Positions 10,155 through 19,136 of a DNA stretch of 64,000 bases are shown in pieces. The stretch spans positions 1,191,246 to 1,255,245 of the forward strand of contig NZ_LT992558.1 of assembly GCF_900258435.1 (NCBI RefSeq), given 5' to 3'. A program made the translations under genes and the position numbers. This stretch comes from Carnobacterium divergens (GTDB lineage: Bacteria > Bacillota > Bacilli > Lactobacillales > Carnobacteriaceae). The notes below the pieces were generated by a model. That model saw only the letters and a program-made list of their open reading frames with translations. It was not told the origin of the DNA and did not search any database. Every line of letters begins with the position of its first letter. The stretch's first letter is position 1.

Positions 10155-10553
10155 TTATATAGACATCCAGGTTGGCTCTAGCATGTTGCCATCTGGATCT
10201 TGCACTTCAAGCCCAAACATTTGATCTTCAGGAATTCCCATCTCAACTTTGTAGTAGTTTCCACCATTTTCTTTTGCTGTTTCAGCGAACTTTTTAACCG
10301 CATCGGCACTTTCTAGACTAAAGGCAACAAGTGTACCACTACTAGTTTTAGCATCTGCAATTTCTTTCCCATTAATAAATTGACGATAAAAATCATGACT
10401 TAGTAACATAATCCAAAAATGATCGTCCCAAACCATTGAACTGCTTGTTTCATTCGAAAAAGCCTCGTTCTTGGTGAAGCCTAACTTCTCATAAAATTCA
10501 GTATAGCGCTTCACATCGGATACTGGAAAGTTAACAAAGACCATACTTGACAT
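10155..10553 (-). CDS. VOC (glyoxalase/bleomycin-resistance) fold protein
   Basis: 132 aa. Two beta-alpha-beta-beta-beta modules of the vicinal oxygen chelate fold are visible: MVFVNFPVSDVKRYTEFYEKLGF at the start, and the closing VQDPDGNMLEPTWM. Family members include glyoxalases, dioxygenases and antibiotic-binding proteins; this one resembles the uncharacterised PhnB/glyoxalase-like lactone-type set and its substrate is unknown. The start at 10553 is chosen because GGGGG lies just upstream; a longer frame to 10595 would run through that site. Convergent with bglA. Confidence 0.85.
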   Translation of the reverse strand: MSSMVFVNFPVSDVKRYTEFYEKLGFTKNEAFSNETSSSMVWDDHFWIMLLSHDFYRQFINGKEIADAKTSSGTLVAFSLESADAVKKFAETAKENGGNYYKVEMGIPEDQMFGLEVQDPDGNMLEPTWMSI

Positions 10554-10645
10554 AAAAATCCCCCATTCTTTTTTTGTAAAGTTGATTACGCACAAAGCAT
10601 CTCATGAAGGAGCTTTTTTGTCAAAAAATAAGAACACTTAATTTA

Positions 10646-11497
10646 TTAAATTAAACGAGGATTCATTTTTTGATAATTTGCTAGTTTATACGCACTATTT
10701 TTTTCATAATCTATGTTGAAATAGCTAAGATAAAGCATATCAAAAAGATACATTAAGGACATTCTTGTAGAAAAGGATGAAATTTTATGGTAGTGATTTT
10801 CAAGAGAAGAAAAAAGAAACGTACTGTCAACTGCTTCCTTCAGCAAAGGACTATTTTTTGATGTAATGAGCAAGATTTTACACTTATTTTGTTTCAAAAT
10901 AGCAAATAATTCAGGAATATTCCCACCACGACCTTCAAAGGAGACAATAATGGCTAAATGATTAGTAGTGCTATTGGCAGCAGTTAAATGTTGAGTGTAG
11001 TTATCTTGTGGTACATTGACTGTTTTTCCGATTTCTTGCATTTGAAATTTGAAATTTTCGGCAAAATAAATATTTGCTGAAGTTGCATAAATATCAATTG
11101 TTTCTGCTTCTTGTAAAAGTGTACGATTTACACTTAGGTTTTCAAACTCGTTAGTATCAATGGTTGATTGAACGGTTTGTTCATAAACTAGTTGTAAATT
11201 TTTCATGATGGAAAAATTAGTATCTTCTGACGAAATGGGGTAATTAATGTCAATAATCGGTTCTGACCTATGGACATTTAAGTATTTAACGAGTTCTAGT
11301 TTTAGGTCATTTAATCCGTCAAGTTTTAGTTTAGTAATTAAACGATAAATGGTAGAAATAGAAACAAATGAGGCTTCAGCTAATTCTTTTGGTGATAGGT
11401 AAATCACCTTTTCAGGAGCGTCTAAAATAAATTGAACAAGGATACGTTCACTAGTTGTAACAGGAGTTAATGTTTTCAGTTTTAAAAGTAAATTCAT
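10646..11497 (-). CDS. RpiR/MurR-family transcriptional regulator
   Basis: 283 aa. The N-terminal helix-turn-helix (about 1-75; LSPKELAEASFVSISTIYRL) is followed by a SIS sugar-isomerase domain (about 110-260; TIDIYATSANIYFAENF and IIVSFEGRGGNI) that should bind a phosphosugar. Such proteins control sugar or cell-wall amino-sugar genes. The nearest partner is the HAD phosphatase gene on the same strand upstream, 99 bases away, and the bgl operon on the other side, but no link is proven. Confidence 0.9.
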   Translation of the reverse strand: MNLLLKLKTLTPVTTSERILVQFILDAPEKVIYLSPKELAEASFVSISTIYRLITKLKLDGLNDLKLELVKYLNVHRSEPIIDINYPISSEDTNFSIMKNLQLVYEQTVQSTIDTNEFENLSVNRTLLQEAETIDIYATSANIYFAENFKFQMQEIGKTVNVPQDNYTQHLTAANSTTNHLAIIVSFEGRGGNIPELFAILKQNKCKILLITSKNSPLLKEAVDSTFLFSSLENHYHKISSFSTRMSLMYLFDMLYLSYFNIDYEKNSAYKLANYQKMNPRLI

Positions 11498-11596
11498 GAA
11501 TGGATGCCACCTTTCTTAGACTGTGTAACTCTAGTATAAACTAGTTTTTATTTTTAAGCGTAAAAAAGATGAGAGATAGACTCTCATCTTGTCCTT

Positions 11597-12436
11597 TTAA
11601 AGTAATCCAGATAAAGCTTTTGCAATTCCGTCTTCATTGTTAGATAAGGTGATTTGGTCTGCATTCTTTTTTAATTCAGCTACAGCATTCCCCATGGCAA
11701 TCCCGATACCTGCGTAGTTAATTAAAGATAAATCATTGTGACCATCACCAAATGAAATAATATGTTCAGGTTTCACGCCTAAAGGAGTTAACGTTTTAGC
11801 TAATGCTTGAGCTTTATCAATTCCTTGATCTGTAAATTCAAAGTACATAGGGGCAGAAAAGACACCATGGACCTTATTCTTAAAAGGAGCTAGAATTTTT
11901 TGCCAATGCATATTTAAATAGTCTGGTTGAGCAGCGACTAGAATTTTATGCAGTGGAAAATCAACAAAAGCAGCTAAATCTTTTATTTCACACAACTGAA
12001 ATTCTCCCCCCTTTGCTTCGTATTCAATGATATTAAAAGTACCTAGTGGAGTTCCTAAATCTAATAGCCCGTTATAAACATTATTAACATACATGTACTC
12101 TTCTTTGGCGATCATTGGAAGGACATCAAACTGTTTTAAATGTTCTAAAATCTGCTGGCTCATTTCAATTGAAAGAGGTTGACTGAATAATTCTTTTTTT
12201 GTAGCAACCTCAACAACATAAGCACCGTTATAGGAAACTAACATCCCATTGTAGCGTTCTAATTGCAATTCTGCTGCGTATTTCCACATGCCAGGTGTGG
12301 GTCTGCCAGAAGCAAGTACGATTTTAATCCCTTGTTTTTGAGCATCAATTAAAGAGTCTTTCGTTCTCGGGGTTAGTTGCTTTTCATCATTTAAAAGTGT
12401 GCCATCAATATCTAAAACAATTGCTTTTATGTCCAT
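11597..12436 (-). CDS. Cof-type HAD-IIB phosphatase
   Basis: 279 aa. Haloacid-dehalogenase superfamily, subclass IIB (Cof/YidA). Motif I is VLDIDGTLLND with the nucleophilic Asp, motif II is VLASGRPT, and the late motif is ISFGDGHNDLSLI. These enzymes dephosphorylate sugar phosphates or flavin precursors in the cytoplasm. ATG 12436 follows TGGAGGAACACTT; the longer in-frame start would include that ribosome site. It lies upstream of the RpiR regulator on the same strand, so sugar-phosphate detoxification is a reasonable guess. Confidence 0.9.
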   Translation of the reverse strand: MDIKAIVLDIDGTLLNDEKQLTPRTKDSLIDAQKQGIKIVLASGRPTPGMWKYAAELQLERYNGMLVSYNGAYVVEVATKKELFSQPLSIEMSQQILEHLKQFDVLPMIAKEEYMYVNNVYNGLLDLGTPLGTFNIIEYEAKGGEFQLCEIKDLAAFVDFPLHKILVAAQPDYLNMHWQKILAPFKNKVHGVFSAPMYFEFTDQGIDKAQALAKTLTPLGVKPEHIISFGDGHNDLSLINYAGIGIAMGNAVAELKKNADQITLSNNEDGIAKALSGLL

Positions 12437-12704
12437 AAGTGTTCCTCCATTTTCATTTGACTTCAATTGAATCTTTATTCTTTAATTCTAATTATAAAGG
12501 AAAACAACAGGAGAGTGAGCAAGTTGAGAGAGGTTGAAAGTTTTTTTTCAATAATAAAGTGTCTAAGCAAGCAACATGACAATTTTTTCTCATCACGAAC
12601 TTTAGAAAAAGCAAAGCTGCTTAATAGAATGTCATGATTAAAGTCTATGTTTTCTATCATGAATCGAGTATGATAAAAGTAAACAATAAGGAAGAGGTGA
12701 CATT

Positions 12705-13511
12705 TTGTTTAGACAATACAAGGACGTTTCCGCAAGTGAACGAACTCAAGTTTGGAATAATGGTTTTTCAGATTACATGTTTCCAATTCATATGACAAAA
12801 GAGCAGTTAGATAATCGTTTGTCTAGTTTATCGATTTCTCAGAAATTAAGCAAAATTCTTTATATAGATCAGCAACCAGCAGGGATTTATCTTCATGGGG
12901 AAGGTGTTTTTTCAGGTGAAAAGACAGCGTGGTTAGGTGGAATGGCGGTTGATTCAAAATTTCGAAATCAACACCTTTCTGTTCAGATGTTACATGAATT
13001 TGAACTTACAGCTAAAAGTAGAAACACCGATACGTTGTATCTTGAAGCTATCGATGGAAATAATCGTGCTATTTTCATTTATCAAAAATTCGGTTTTGTA
13101 CCTATATGTAAAGTTTTAATGTTAGAAAGTCAAAAAAAATATCCTCTAAAAACACATCACGAGATACAAAAAGTTGAAACGTTAGAGGCAATTGGAATAA
13201 CAGAAGATAAAGCCACCCTATGGCAAAATAAAACCATTCATGGATATGATTGTTTAGGAATTTATGCTGCTAAAGACTTGGTGGGGTACGCTGTTGTGAG
13301 TTTTAAAGAAGATTGTTTAGTGTTTCACCAAATAAAACTGGATGAGGCTTATACGCAAATAAAAAGCGTTTTAGGTTCATTCCAAATAAACTATGCTCCC
13401 AAGAGATGGATTGGAAGCAATTTAGTAGCAGATGAAGCCACAACGCAAAGTTTACTGGCAAACGGTTTTAGTGAAGTATTGTCTCAGCATCAATATAGAA
13501 AAAAGATTTAA
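12705..13511 (+). CDS. GNAT family N-acetyltransferase
   Basis: 268 aa. A GNAT domain (about 20-145) shows the acetyl-CoA-binding strand-helix (MAVDSKFRNQHLSVQML, a variant of the Q/RxxGxG/A loop) and YLEAIDGNNRAIFIYQKFGF, typical of motif B. The C-terminal 110 residues look like a second, degenerate GNAT half. The start is TTG, 8 bases after GGAAGAGGTGA. Substrate unknown. It stands alone, with the TetR gene 66 bases downstream. Confidence 0.85.
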   Translation: MFRQYKDVSASERTQVWNNGFSDYMFPIHMTKEQLDNRLSSLSISQKLSKILYIDQQPAGIYLHGEGVFSGEKTAWLGGMAVDSKFRNQHLSVQMLHEFELTAKSRNTDTLYLEAIDGNNRAIFIYQKFGFVPICKVLMLESQKKYPLKTHHEIQKVETLEAIGITEDKATLWQNKTIHGYDCLGIYAAKDLVGYAVVSFKEDCLVFHQIKLDEAYTQIKSVLGSFQINYAPKRWIGSNLVADEATTQSLLANGFSEVLSQHQYRKKI

Positions 13512-13577
13512 TAATTTTCTTCTATGAAATTAAACTAAATAAGGTTGATTCGTTTATAAAAAAAGGTGGTGTTTTTC

Positions 13578-14132
13578 TTGGCAAAAGACCAAACAAAAAA
13601 ACTTTTAGCAACTTCCCTTAAAGAGATTATGTTAAACAAGCCGCTAGATAAGATTACAATTCAAGAGTTAACAGAAGAAGCTCATGTTACACGAAATACC
13701 TTTTATTATCATTTTTCAGATATTTATCAACTTGTTGAATGGATTTACGATCATGAAATTGTAAACGGATTATCTGAATACCAGCACCTTAATAACTGGC
13801 ATAAAGGCTATGAGCGGTTATTAGATTACGTTTTAGCGAATAAAAGTTTTTGTTTAAATACTTCTCGCTCGATGGGAAGAGAGTTATTGGAAAATTTTTT
13901 ATTTACTGTGGCTTCGCAAATGTTAGTTGGAGTGATTGATGAAATCAAACCAACATTGCCTGAATCGTTAAAACAAGAAATTATTCATTTTTATGGTTGG
14001 GCACTTGTAGCACAAATTACACAATGGTTAAAAAATAATTTAAATGAACCGAAAGAAGACATTTTACTGCGGACAGAAACAATGATGAATGGCGCCATTT
14101 TAAAATGTGTAAAAAAGAATCAAACAGTGTAA
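13578..14132 (+). CDS. TetR-family regulator
   Basis: 184 aa. The N-terminal HTH (TIQELTEEAHVTRNTFYYHFSD, about 27-49) is the TetR signature. The C-terminal half looks like the TetR_C domain of dihydroxyacetone-kinase-type regulators (DhaS-like). TTG at 13578 is chosen, 8 bases after AAAGGTGG; an upstream GTG is part of that ribosome site. It directly precedes the DUF5692 membrane protein gene (99 bases), so it probably controls it. No clear operator palindrome was found in the gap. Confidence 0.85.
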   Translation: MAKDQTKKLLATSLKEIMLNKPLDKITIQELTEEAHVTRNTFYYHFSDIYQLVEWIYDHEIVNGLSEYQHLNNWHKGYERLLDYVLANKSFCLNTSRSMGRELLENFLFTVASQMLVGVIDEIKPTLPESLKQEIIHFYGWALVAQITQWLKNNLNEPKEDILLRTETMMNGAILKCVKKNQTV

Positions 14133-14231
14133 ATTTGGGCAAATCACTGACATTGCCTATAGATTAAACCGCCTTCATCCCTGCATAATAGGAGTGTAGT
14201 TAAGTTACTTTTATGAAGGAGTTGGAGGAAA

Positions 14232-15149
14232 ATGTTTTTATTTCAAGATGTCACATTGGTTGATTTTTTAATGTGGATTGCAGTTGTTGCAGGTCTTATG
14301 ATTTTGAATGAATTTGCACGTAGCAACAAGTATGTAGCTCTTATTTTATTTATTGCATTGCCGATTATTTTAACGGTATTTGTTTGGCCAACAACGGCTG
14401 GACCAGGTTCAAGTACCGGAACGTGGTTCCACTGGGTGAAAGTTTATTCAGCACTGGCTGGTTGCTTAGGATTTCTAGCTTTACGCCATATTAAGAGTTT
14501 GCAAAGCAACAAATGGGCGCTAGCTTTCCCTGCTTTTATTTTAGCTTTTAATATTTGTGAAGCGGTTATTCGTGATTTTCAAGTAGCCAGTTTGCATGGT
14601 ATGGTAGATGGCGTGTTTATGAACGGTGGACCTTGGAACATTATGAATGGGATCGCTGGAATTATCAATATTGTAACGATTTCAGGTTGGTTTGGAATTA
14701 TTATCAGCAAAGACAAACAAAAAGATATGATTTGGCCAGATCAATTATGGTTTTGGATTATTGCATATGATGTTTGGAATTTTGCTTATGTTTATAATTG
14801 TGTTGGGGATCATTCATTTTATGCAGGAGCGGCGTTATTGATTTCTTGTACGATTCCAGCCTTCTTTATCAAAAAAGGAGCTTGGTTGCAACATCGTGCT
14901 CATACATTAGCTTTTTGGATGATGTTTACTATGAGCTTCCCTGAATTTGTCACAAGTTCAAAATTTGCTGTTCAATCCACCCATTCGGATGGAGCCTTGA
15001 TGACGGTTAGTGGAATTGCATTAGCAGTGAATATTGCGGTATTAGTTTATCATGTTTACCGTATTACCAAATACAAACGCAATCCATTTACTCAAACTGT
15101 TTATGATGGATTAGCTGCTTCTGATGAAGTGATTAAAGAAAATAGTTAA
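14232..15149 (+). CDS. DUF5692 family integral membrane protein
   Basis: 305 aa with about nine predicted membrane helices. It is recalled as the DUF5692 family, whose members are uncharacterised. It contains conserved-looking polar patches within the membrane (WPTTAGPGSSTGTWFHWVK, then WNIMNGIAGIIN and DVWNFAYVYNC). AAGGAGTTGGAGG precedes the ATG. Placed behind a TetR regulator and ahead of a strong terminator, it forms a two-gene unit. Function unknown; an efflux or stress role would fit the regulator type but is a guess. Confidence 0.8.
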   Translation: MFLFQDVTLVDFLMWIAVVAGLMILNEFARSNKYVALILFIALPIILTVFVWPTTAGPGSSTGTWFHWVKVYSALAGCLGFLALRHIKSLQSNKWALAFPAFILAFNICEAVIRDFQVASLHGMVDGVFMNGGPWNIMNGIAGIINIVTISGWFGIIISKDKQKDMIWPDQLWFWIIAYDVWNFAYVYNCVGDHSFYAGAALLISCTIPAFFIKKGAWLQHRAHTLAFWMMFTMSFPEFVTSSKFAVQSTHSDGALMTVSGIALAVNIAVLVYHVYRITKYKRNPFTQTVYDGLAASDEVIKENS

Positions 15150-15153
15150 ATTA

Positions 15154-15196
15154 AAAAATCTATTGATAGAGAATTCTCTGTCGATAGATTTTTTTT
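15154..15196 (+). terminator. Terminator after the DUF5692 gene
   Basis: A long stem (15154-15171 with about 15176-15193, two G-U pairs) is followed by T residues, starting 4 bases after the stop codon. Confidence 0.88.
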
Positions 15197-15310
15197 AATA
15201 AAAAGGTGATTTTTAAACTATGTTTATAAAGTTTTGTTGATTATGCTATTTTGTTGTGTTAACATTTTAAATGTAGTTAATAAAGTTTTGAGATAAAAGG
15301 AGGGCATTAG

Positions 15311-16309
15311 GTGAAAGCTAGTAAACCACAAAATGTAAAAGAAAATAATCTCATGTTTTTAAAAACTGTAATCAAAGAAAATGGTCCCTTATCGCAACGT
15401 GAAATAGCAAAACAAAGTGGCCTGAGTATTGTGACGATTAATAAGTTAGTTACTTGGTTACTTGAAAGAGACGAAATCAAAGAAGCAAAAAAATTAGTAA
15501 CAACGGGTGGTAGACGTGCAGTTTCTTATGAGTATAATGCTGAATTTAAATTATTATTAGCTATTCAATTAATTGAAAAAAATCACAAATTTGTTTTTTT
15601 ATTTCATGTAACCGATTTATTTGGAGAAATAGTATCAGAAGAAGAAATTAGTGGGAGTTCATTGTCTTGGGCTGGATTTAAAGAATATGTGAGTTCTTTT
15701 CTAGATAAATTTCCTAAAATTGGTGGAATAATGTTAGGAATACCAGGAGTTGAAATTCATGGAGAGTTAAAAATCTTGGACTTTCCACCATTGCTGAATT
15801 TGAATGTACGAAAAGAATTACAAGAAGTTTTTCATTTGCCAGTTGGAATTGAAAACGATATCAATACTGCAGTTCGAGGTTATGCTGACTGGTTGCCAGT
15901 CAAGCATGAAATTTTAGTAGGCATTTACTATCCTGATGATTTTCCGCCAGGTGCGAGTATTTTAATAAATGGGAAGATTTTTAAAGGACGCAATGGACTT
16001 GCAGGTGAGATCAAACATTTGCCGTTATCTGTTGACTGGGAAATGGGATTGCTCGATAAAATAGAATTTAATAAAAATAGTCAAGAAGTAATTCAAACTA
16101 TTATCAGCATGTATGACCCTGATAAAATTATTATTTATACAAATGAGCGTATTGTTTCTCAAGAAGAGTTGATCCCTATTAAAGAAAATTTAGCCGAAGT
16201 TTTCCCATATATTGAGTTGCCTGAAATTGCCAGTTCGGTCACGTTTAGTCAAGACTATTTAAAGGGTTTGATTATACAAGGAATTGAATTAATAGAGTCA
16301 GCAGAATAA
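15311..16309 (+). CDS. ROK-family transcriptional regulator
   Basis: 332 aa. A winged helix-turn-helix (about 10-60; LSQREIAKQSGLSIVTINKLV) is fused to a degenerate ROK/sugar-kinase fold (GGIMLGIPGV, then NDINTAVRGYAD and GRNGLAGEIKHLP). The zinc-binding CxCGxxGC motif of active ROK kinases is missing, so it is probably a pure regulator binding a sugar. Start is GTG with AAAGGAGGGC 8 bases before. It is first in a four-gene operon with an acetyltransferase, a HAD phosphatase and an MFS transporter. Confidence 0.9.
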   Translation: MKASKPQNVKENNLMFLKTVIKENGPLSQREIAKQSGLSIVTINKLVTWLLERDEIKEAKKLVTTGGRRAVSYEYNAEFKLLLAIQLIEKNHKFVFLFHVTDLFGEIVSEEEISGSSLSWAGFKEYVSSFLDKFPKIGGIMLGIPGVEIHGELKILDFPPLLNLNVRKELQEVFHLPVGIENDINTAVRGYADWLPVKHEILVGIYYPDDFPPGASILINGKIFKGRNGLAGEIKHLPLSVDWEMGLLDKIEFNKNSQEVIQTIISMYDPDKIIIYTNERIVSQEELIPIKENLAEVFPYIELPEIASSVTFSQDYLKGLIIQGIELIESAE

Positions 16310-16333
16310 AAACAAAAGGTAGGAGTTGGAAAA

Positions 16334-16969
16334 ATGAGAACGGAAAAAGAAAAAATGCTAGCAGAAGATTTATATATAGCCAATGATGAAGAACTTGGTC
16401 AAGATGTGAAAAAATCTCGTCGACTGACTAGACTTTTTAATGGTACGACGGAAGAACAATCTGATTATCGAAAGGTTTTGTTAAAAGAGCTTTTAGGTGA
16501 AGTAGGAGAAAAGTATCACATTGAACCACCATTTCATTGCGACTATGGTCAGCATATATCAATTGGAGATCATTTTTATGCCAATTTTGATTGTGTTATT
16601 TTGGATGTAGCGAAGGTTTCAATTGGAAATAATGTGATGTTTGGTCCAAAAGTAGCTCTTTTTACAGCTAGTCATCCTATTGATCCTATAGTGAGAATTT
16701 CAGGTTTGGAACTGGGCAAACAGATTAAAATTGGAGACAATGTTTGGATTGGAGGAAATTCAACGGTCAATCCAGGTGTAACAATTGGGGATAATGTTGT
16801 AATAGGATCTGGATCAGTAGTAACAAAAGACATTCCTAAAAATGTAGTAGCAGCTGGAAATCCTTGTCGTGTTATAAGAGCAATTGATGAAAACGATAAA
16901 GTGTATTGGGAAAATTTACAGGAAGAGTATTGGTTAGAGTCAAAAAAAGCTAAAAAGGAGTTATTATAG
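16334..16969 (+). CDS. Sugar O-acetyltransferase (maltose/galactoside type)
   Basis: 211 aa. N-terminal Mac domain ([19 protein letters not shown]) plus a left-handed beta-helix of hexapeptide repeats (for example [16 protein letters not shown], then [14 protein letters not shown]) ending in the family sequence [10 protein letters not shown]. The catalytic His lies in LFTASHPID. It acetylates a hexosyl sugar with acetyl-CoA, as in detoxification or export of non-metabolised sugars. It sits 24 bases after the ROK regulator and 1 base before the next gene. Confidence 0.93.
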   Translation: MRTEKEKMLAEDLYIANDEELGQDVKKSRRLTRLFNGTTEEQSDYRKVLLKELLGEVGEKYHIEPPFHCDYGQHISIGDHFYANFDCVILDVAKVSIGNNVMFGPKVALFTASHPIDPIVRISGLELGKQIKIGDNVWIGGNSTVNPGVTIGDNVVIGSGSVVTKDIPKNVVAAGNPCRVIRAIDENDKVYWENLQEEYWLESKKAKKELL

Positions 16970-16970
16970 G

Positions 16971-17783
16971 ATGATTAAAATGGTTGCTGTAGATATGGAC
17001 GGTACTTTTTTAAATGAAAATAAGGAGTATAACCGTTCACGATTTAAAAGAATTTATCGGGAAATGAAGCGTAAAGAAATTAAATTTGTAGTAGCTAGTG
17101 GCAATCAATATTATCAATTAAAATCTTTTTTCCCAGAAATAAGTGATGAAATTTCTTTTGTGGCTGAAAATGGAGCGCTAGTCATTAGTGAAAAAGAAGA
17201 ATTATTTTGTGGAAAGTTTGAAGAGCCACTCGTTCATGAAATGCTCGCATTTTTAAGCAAATCCCCACAAATTCAAGTGCTTTTATGCGGTCGCAAGAGT
17301 GCCTATGTGGATGAAAAGGAGTCTGAGGACTTTAAACAAACTAGCAAAAAATTCTATCATCGTTTAAAGACAGTCACGGATTTAACTCAGTTAGAAGAGG
17401 ATGTTTTTTTTAAGTTTGCTTTATCTGTACCCAAAGAAGAAACTGAGAAATTAGTGATGCATTTAAATAAAGAGTTCCAAGGTAAATTCGTAGCTGTTTC
17501 AAGTGGTCATGGCGAATTAGACTTAATTATACCAGGTTTTCATAAGGCAAATGGTTTGGAAATTCTGCAAAAAAAATGGGGGATTTTAGATGAGGAGCTG
17601 GCCACTTTTGGTGACGGAGGCAACGACGTTGAAATGTTACGCAAAGCAGCCTTTAGTTATGCAATGGCTAATGGCAGTCAAGCAGTTAAACATGCGGCTA
17701 ACTATAGTGCACCTTCTAATGAAGAGGAGGGGGTTTTAAAAATAGTAGAAGAATTACTGGAGTTGAGTGATGAAAAAAAATAA
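16971..17783 (+). CDS. Cof-type HAD-IIB phosphatase
   Basis: 270 aa. Motif I VDMDGTFLNEN, motif II VVASGNQYYQL and the late motif ATFGDGGNDVEML are all present. It should dephosphorylate a sugar phosphate or similar metabolite. It starts one base after the acetyltransferase stop and overlaps the MFS gene by 14 bases, so it is tightly coupled. Together with the acetyltransferase and exporter it fits a sugar-phosphate dephosphorylate, acetylate and expel route (inference). Confidence 0.9.
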   Translation: MIKMVAVDMDGTFLNENKEYNRSRFKRIYREMKRKEIKFVVASGNQYYQLKSFFPEISDEISFVAENGALVISEKEELFCGKFEEPLVHEMLAFLSKSPQIQVLLCGRKSAYVDEKESEDFKQTSKKFYHRLKTVTDLTQLEEDVFFKFALSVPKEETEKLVMHLNKEFQGKFVAVSSGHGELDLIIPGFHKANGLEILQKKWGILDEELATFGDGGNDVEMLRKAAFSYAMANGSQAVKHAANYSAPSNEEEGVLKIVEELLELSDEKK

Positions 17784-18948
17784 ACCGATTTTTAAGCTAT
17801 CGCTATTAAGTATGTCTCTACTAACCGGTTCAGCAACAGCAATCACTGGAATTTTACCCGTTTTAAAGTCTAGTTACCCCAATGTACCGCAGTCTTTGAT
17901 TGAAAGTTTAGTCACACTTCCAAGCCTAACAATTTTAATTTTCACTTTATTAAGTAGTTTTGTTGCAAAGAAAATTGGGAATAAACAGACGGTTCAGCTA
18001 GGTTTAATGATTGCTCTTGTAGGCGGAGTTACTCCTTTTTTTATAACTAATTTTACGGCGCTATTAATTATGCGTTTGGTATTTGGTGTGGGTATCGGTT
18101 TGTTCACACCGTTAGCCATTAGTCTTATTAGTATGTTTTTTGAAGGGGATGAGCGTGCCAATTTACTTGGTTACCAATTAGGGACAATGGCACTAGGGAA
18201 CGCTTTGTTGATTTTTTTAAGTGGTATGTTATTAAAACATGGCTGGAACGTCTCCTTTTTAGTCTATCTATTGATTATTCCAGTTTATCTATTTGTAACG
18301 TTCAATATTCCGGAACCGCCAGTATCTCAGGATGGATTTTTAATTAAAACAGAATCTAGTAAAACATCCATTAAATTAAATAAAGAGATTCTATTCTTGA
18401 TTGTGCTCTGTTTTTTTACATTTTTAATTATTTGGATTGTCCAGTTGAAAATGCCGCTTATATTTGCAGAAAGAGGATTGAATAAAAATAATCCTGCAAG
18501 TTTAGTATTAAGTTTAATGAATGTAGGCGGTTTAGTTGCAGGTCTTCTATTTGGAAGAGCTTTTGTTCTTTTTCGACATAAATTATTGCCTCTGGGGTAT
18601 TTGCTAGCGGGTATGAGTATTTTATTTATCAGTCTGTCTAAGTCTGGTATTATGATTGCTTTTTGGGCTATTTTTTTCAATTTTATTTATTCGTTTACAG
18701 GCCCGTATATTATTTTAAAAGTGAATCAAATCTCCCCTCGCTCGTTGCTGACGCTGTCAACTGCTTTGATTTCAGTTTCAATGACGTTAAGCCAGTTAGT
18801 TACGCCCTTTTTTTGGAATGGTCTTGGAGCTTTGATAGGAATAGATTCAGCTTCTATGATTATTCGATTAGCAGGTGGCTTTGCTTTTATCATTGGTGGG
18901 ATTCTTTCTTTAAGATTGATACAATTAAAACGTGTGAAAAACGACTGA
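17770..18948 (+). CDS. MFS transporter
   Basis: 392 aa with 12 predicted membrane helices in two six-helix halves. It resembles the CynX/YeaN cyanate-like permease group of the major facilitator superfamily (SLLTGSATAITGILPVLKSS near the start; LIMRLVFGVGIGLFTPLAI). The loop after helix 2 (KKIGNKQTVQLG) corresponds to MFS motif A. Start ATG 17770 lies within the end of the HAD gene. Substrate is not known; context suggests sugar or a sugar derivative, and direction is undetermined. Confidence 0.88.
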   Translation: MKKNKPIFKLSLLSMSLLTGSATAITGILPVLKSSYPNVPQSLIESLVTLPSLTILIFTLLSSFVAKKIGNKQTVQLGLMIALVGGVTPFFITNFTALLIMRLVFGVGIGLFTPLAISLISMFFEGDERANLLGYQLGTMALGNALLIFLSGMLLKHGWNVSFLVYLLIIPVYLFVTFNIPEPPVSQDGFLIKTESSKTSIKLNKEILFLIVLCFFTFLIIWIVQLKMPLIFAERGLNKNNPASLVLSLMNVGGLVAGLLFGRAFVLFRHKLLPLGYLLAGMSILFISLSKSGIMIAFWAIFFNFIYSFTGPYIILKVNQISPRSLLTLSTALISVSMTLSQLVTPFFWNGLGALIGIDSASMIIRLAGGFAFIIGGILSLRLIQLKRVKND

Positions 18949-18973
18949 TAAGTTCCATTATCAGTCGTTTTTT
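18938..18973 (+). terminator. Terminator overlapping the MFS stop codon
   Basis: A perfect 14-bp stem (18938-18951 with 18958-18971) and eight or more Ts end the ROK operon. The stop codon is inside the left arm. Confidence 0.92.
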
Positions 18974-19136
18974 TTTAAGTGGTTAAATTTGCCAACAGAT
19001 TAAAAAACGATTAAAATTATAATAAATAACAAATAATAATCTTTTCTTCTATTGAAATTTATAGGGTTATATGTGAAAAAATAACGAAATCTGTATTTTT
19101 ATCTAGGAGAGGGATTTAGAGTGGAGGGGAAGTAAA

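Noticed and set aside
12475-12660. 61-codon frame on the minus strand between the HAD and GNAT genes
   Set aside because: No ribosome site, low-complexity Leu/Ser/Ile composition and no similarity recognised.
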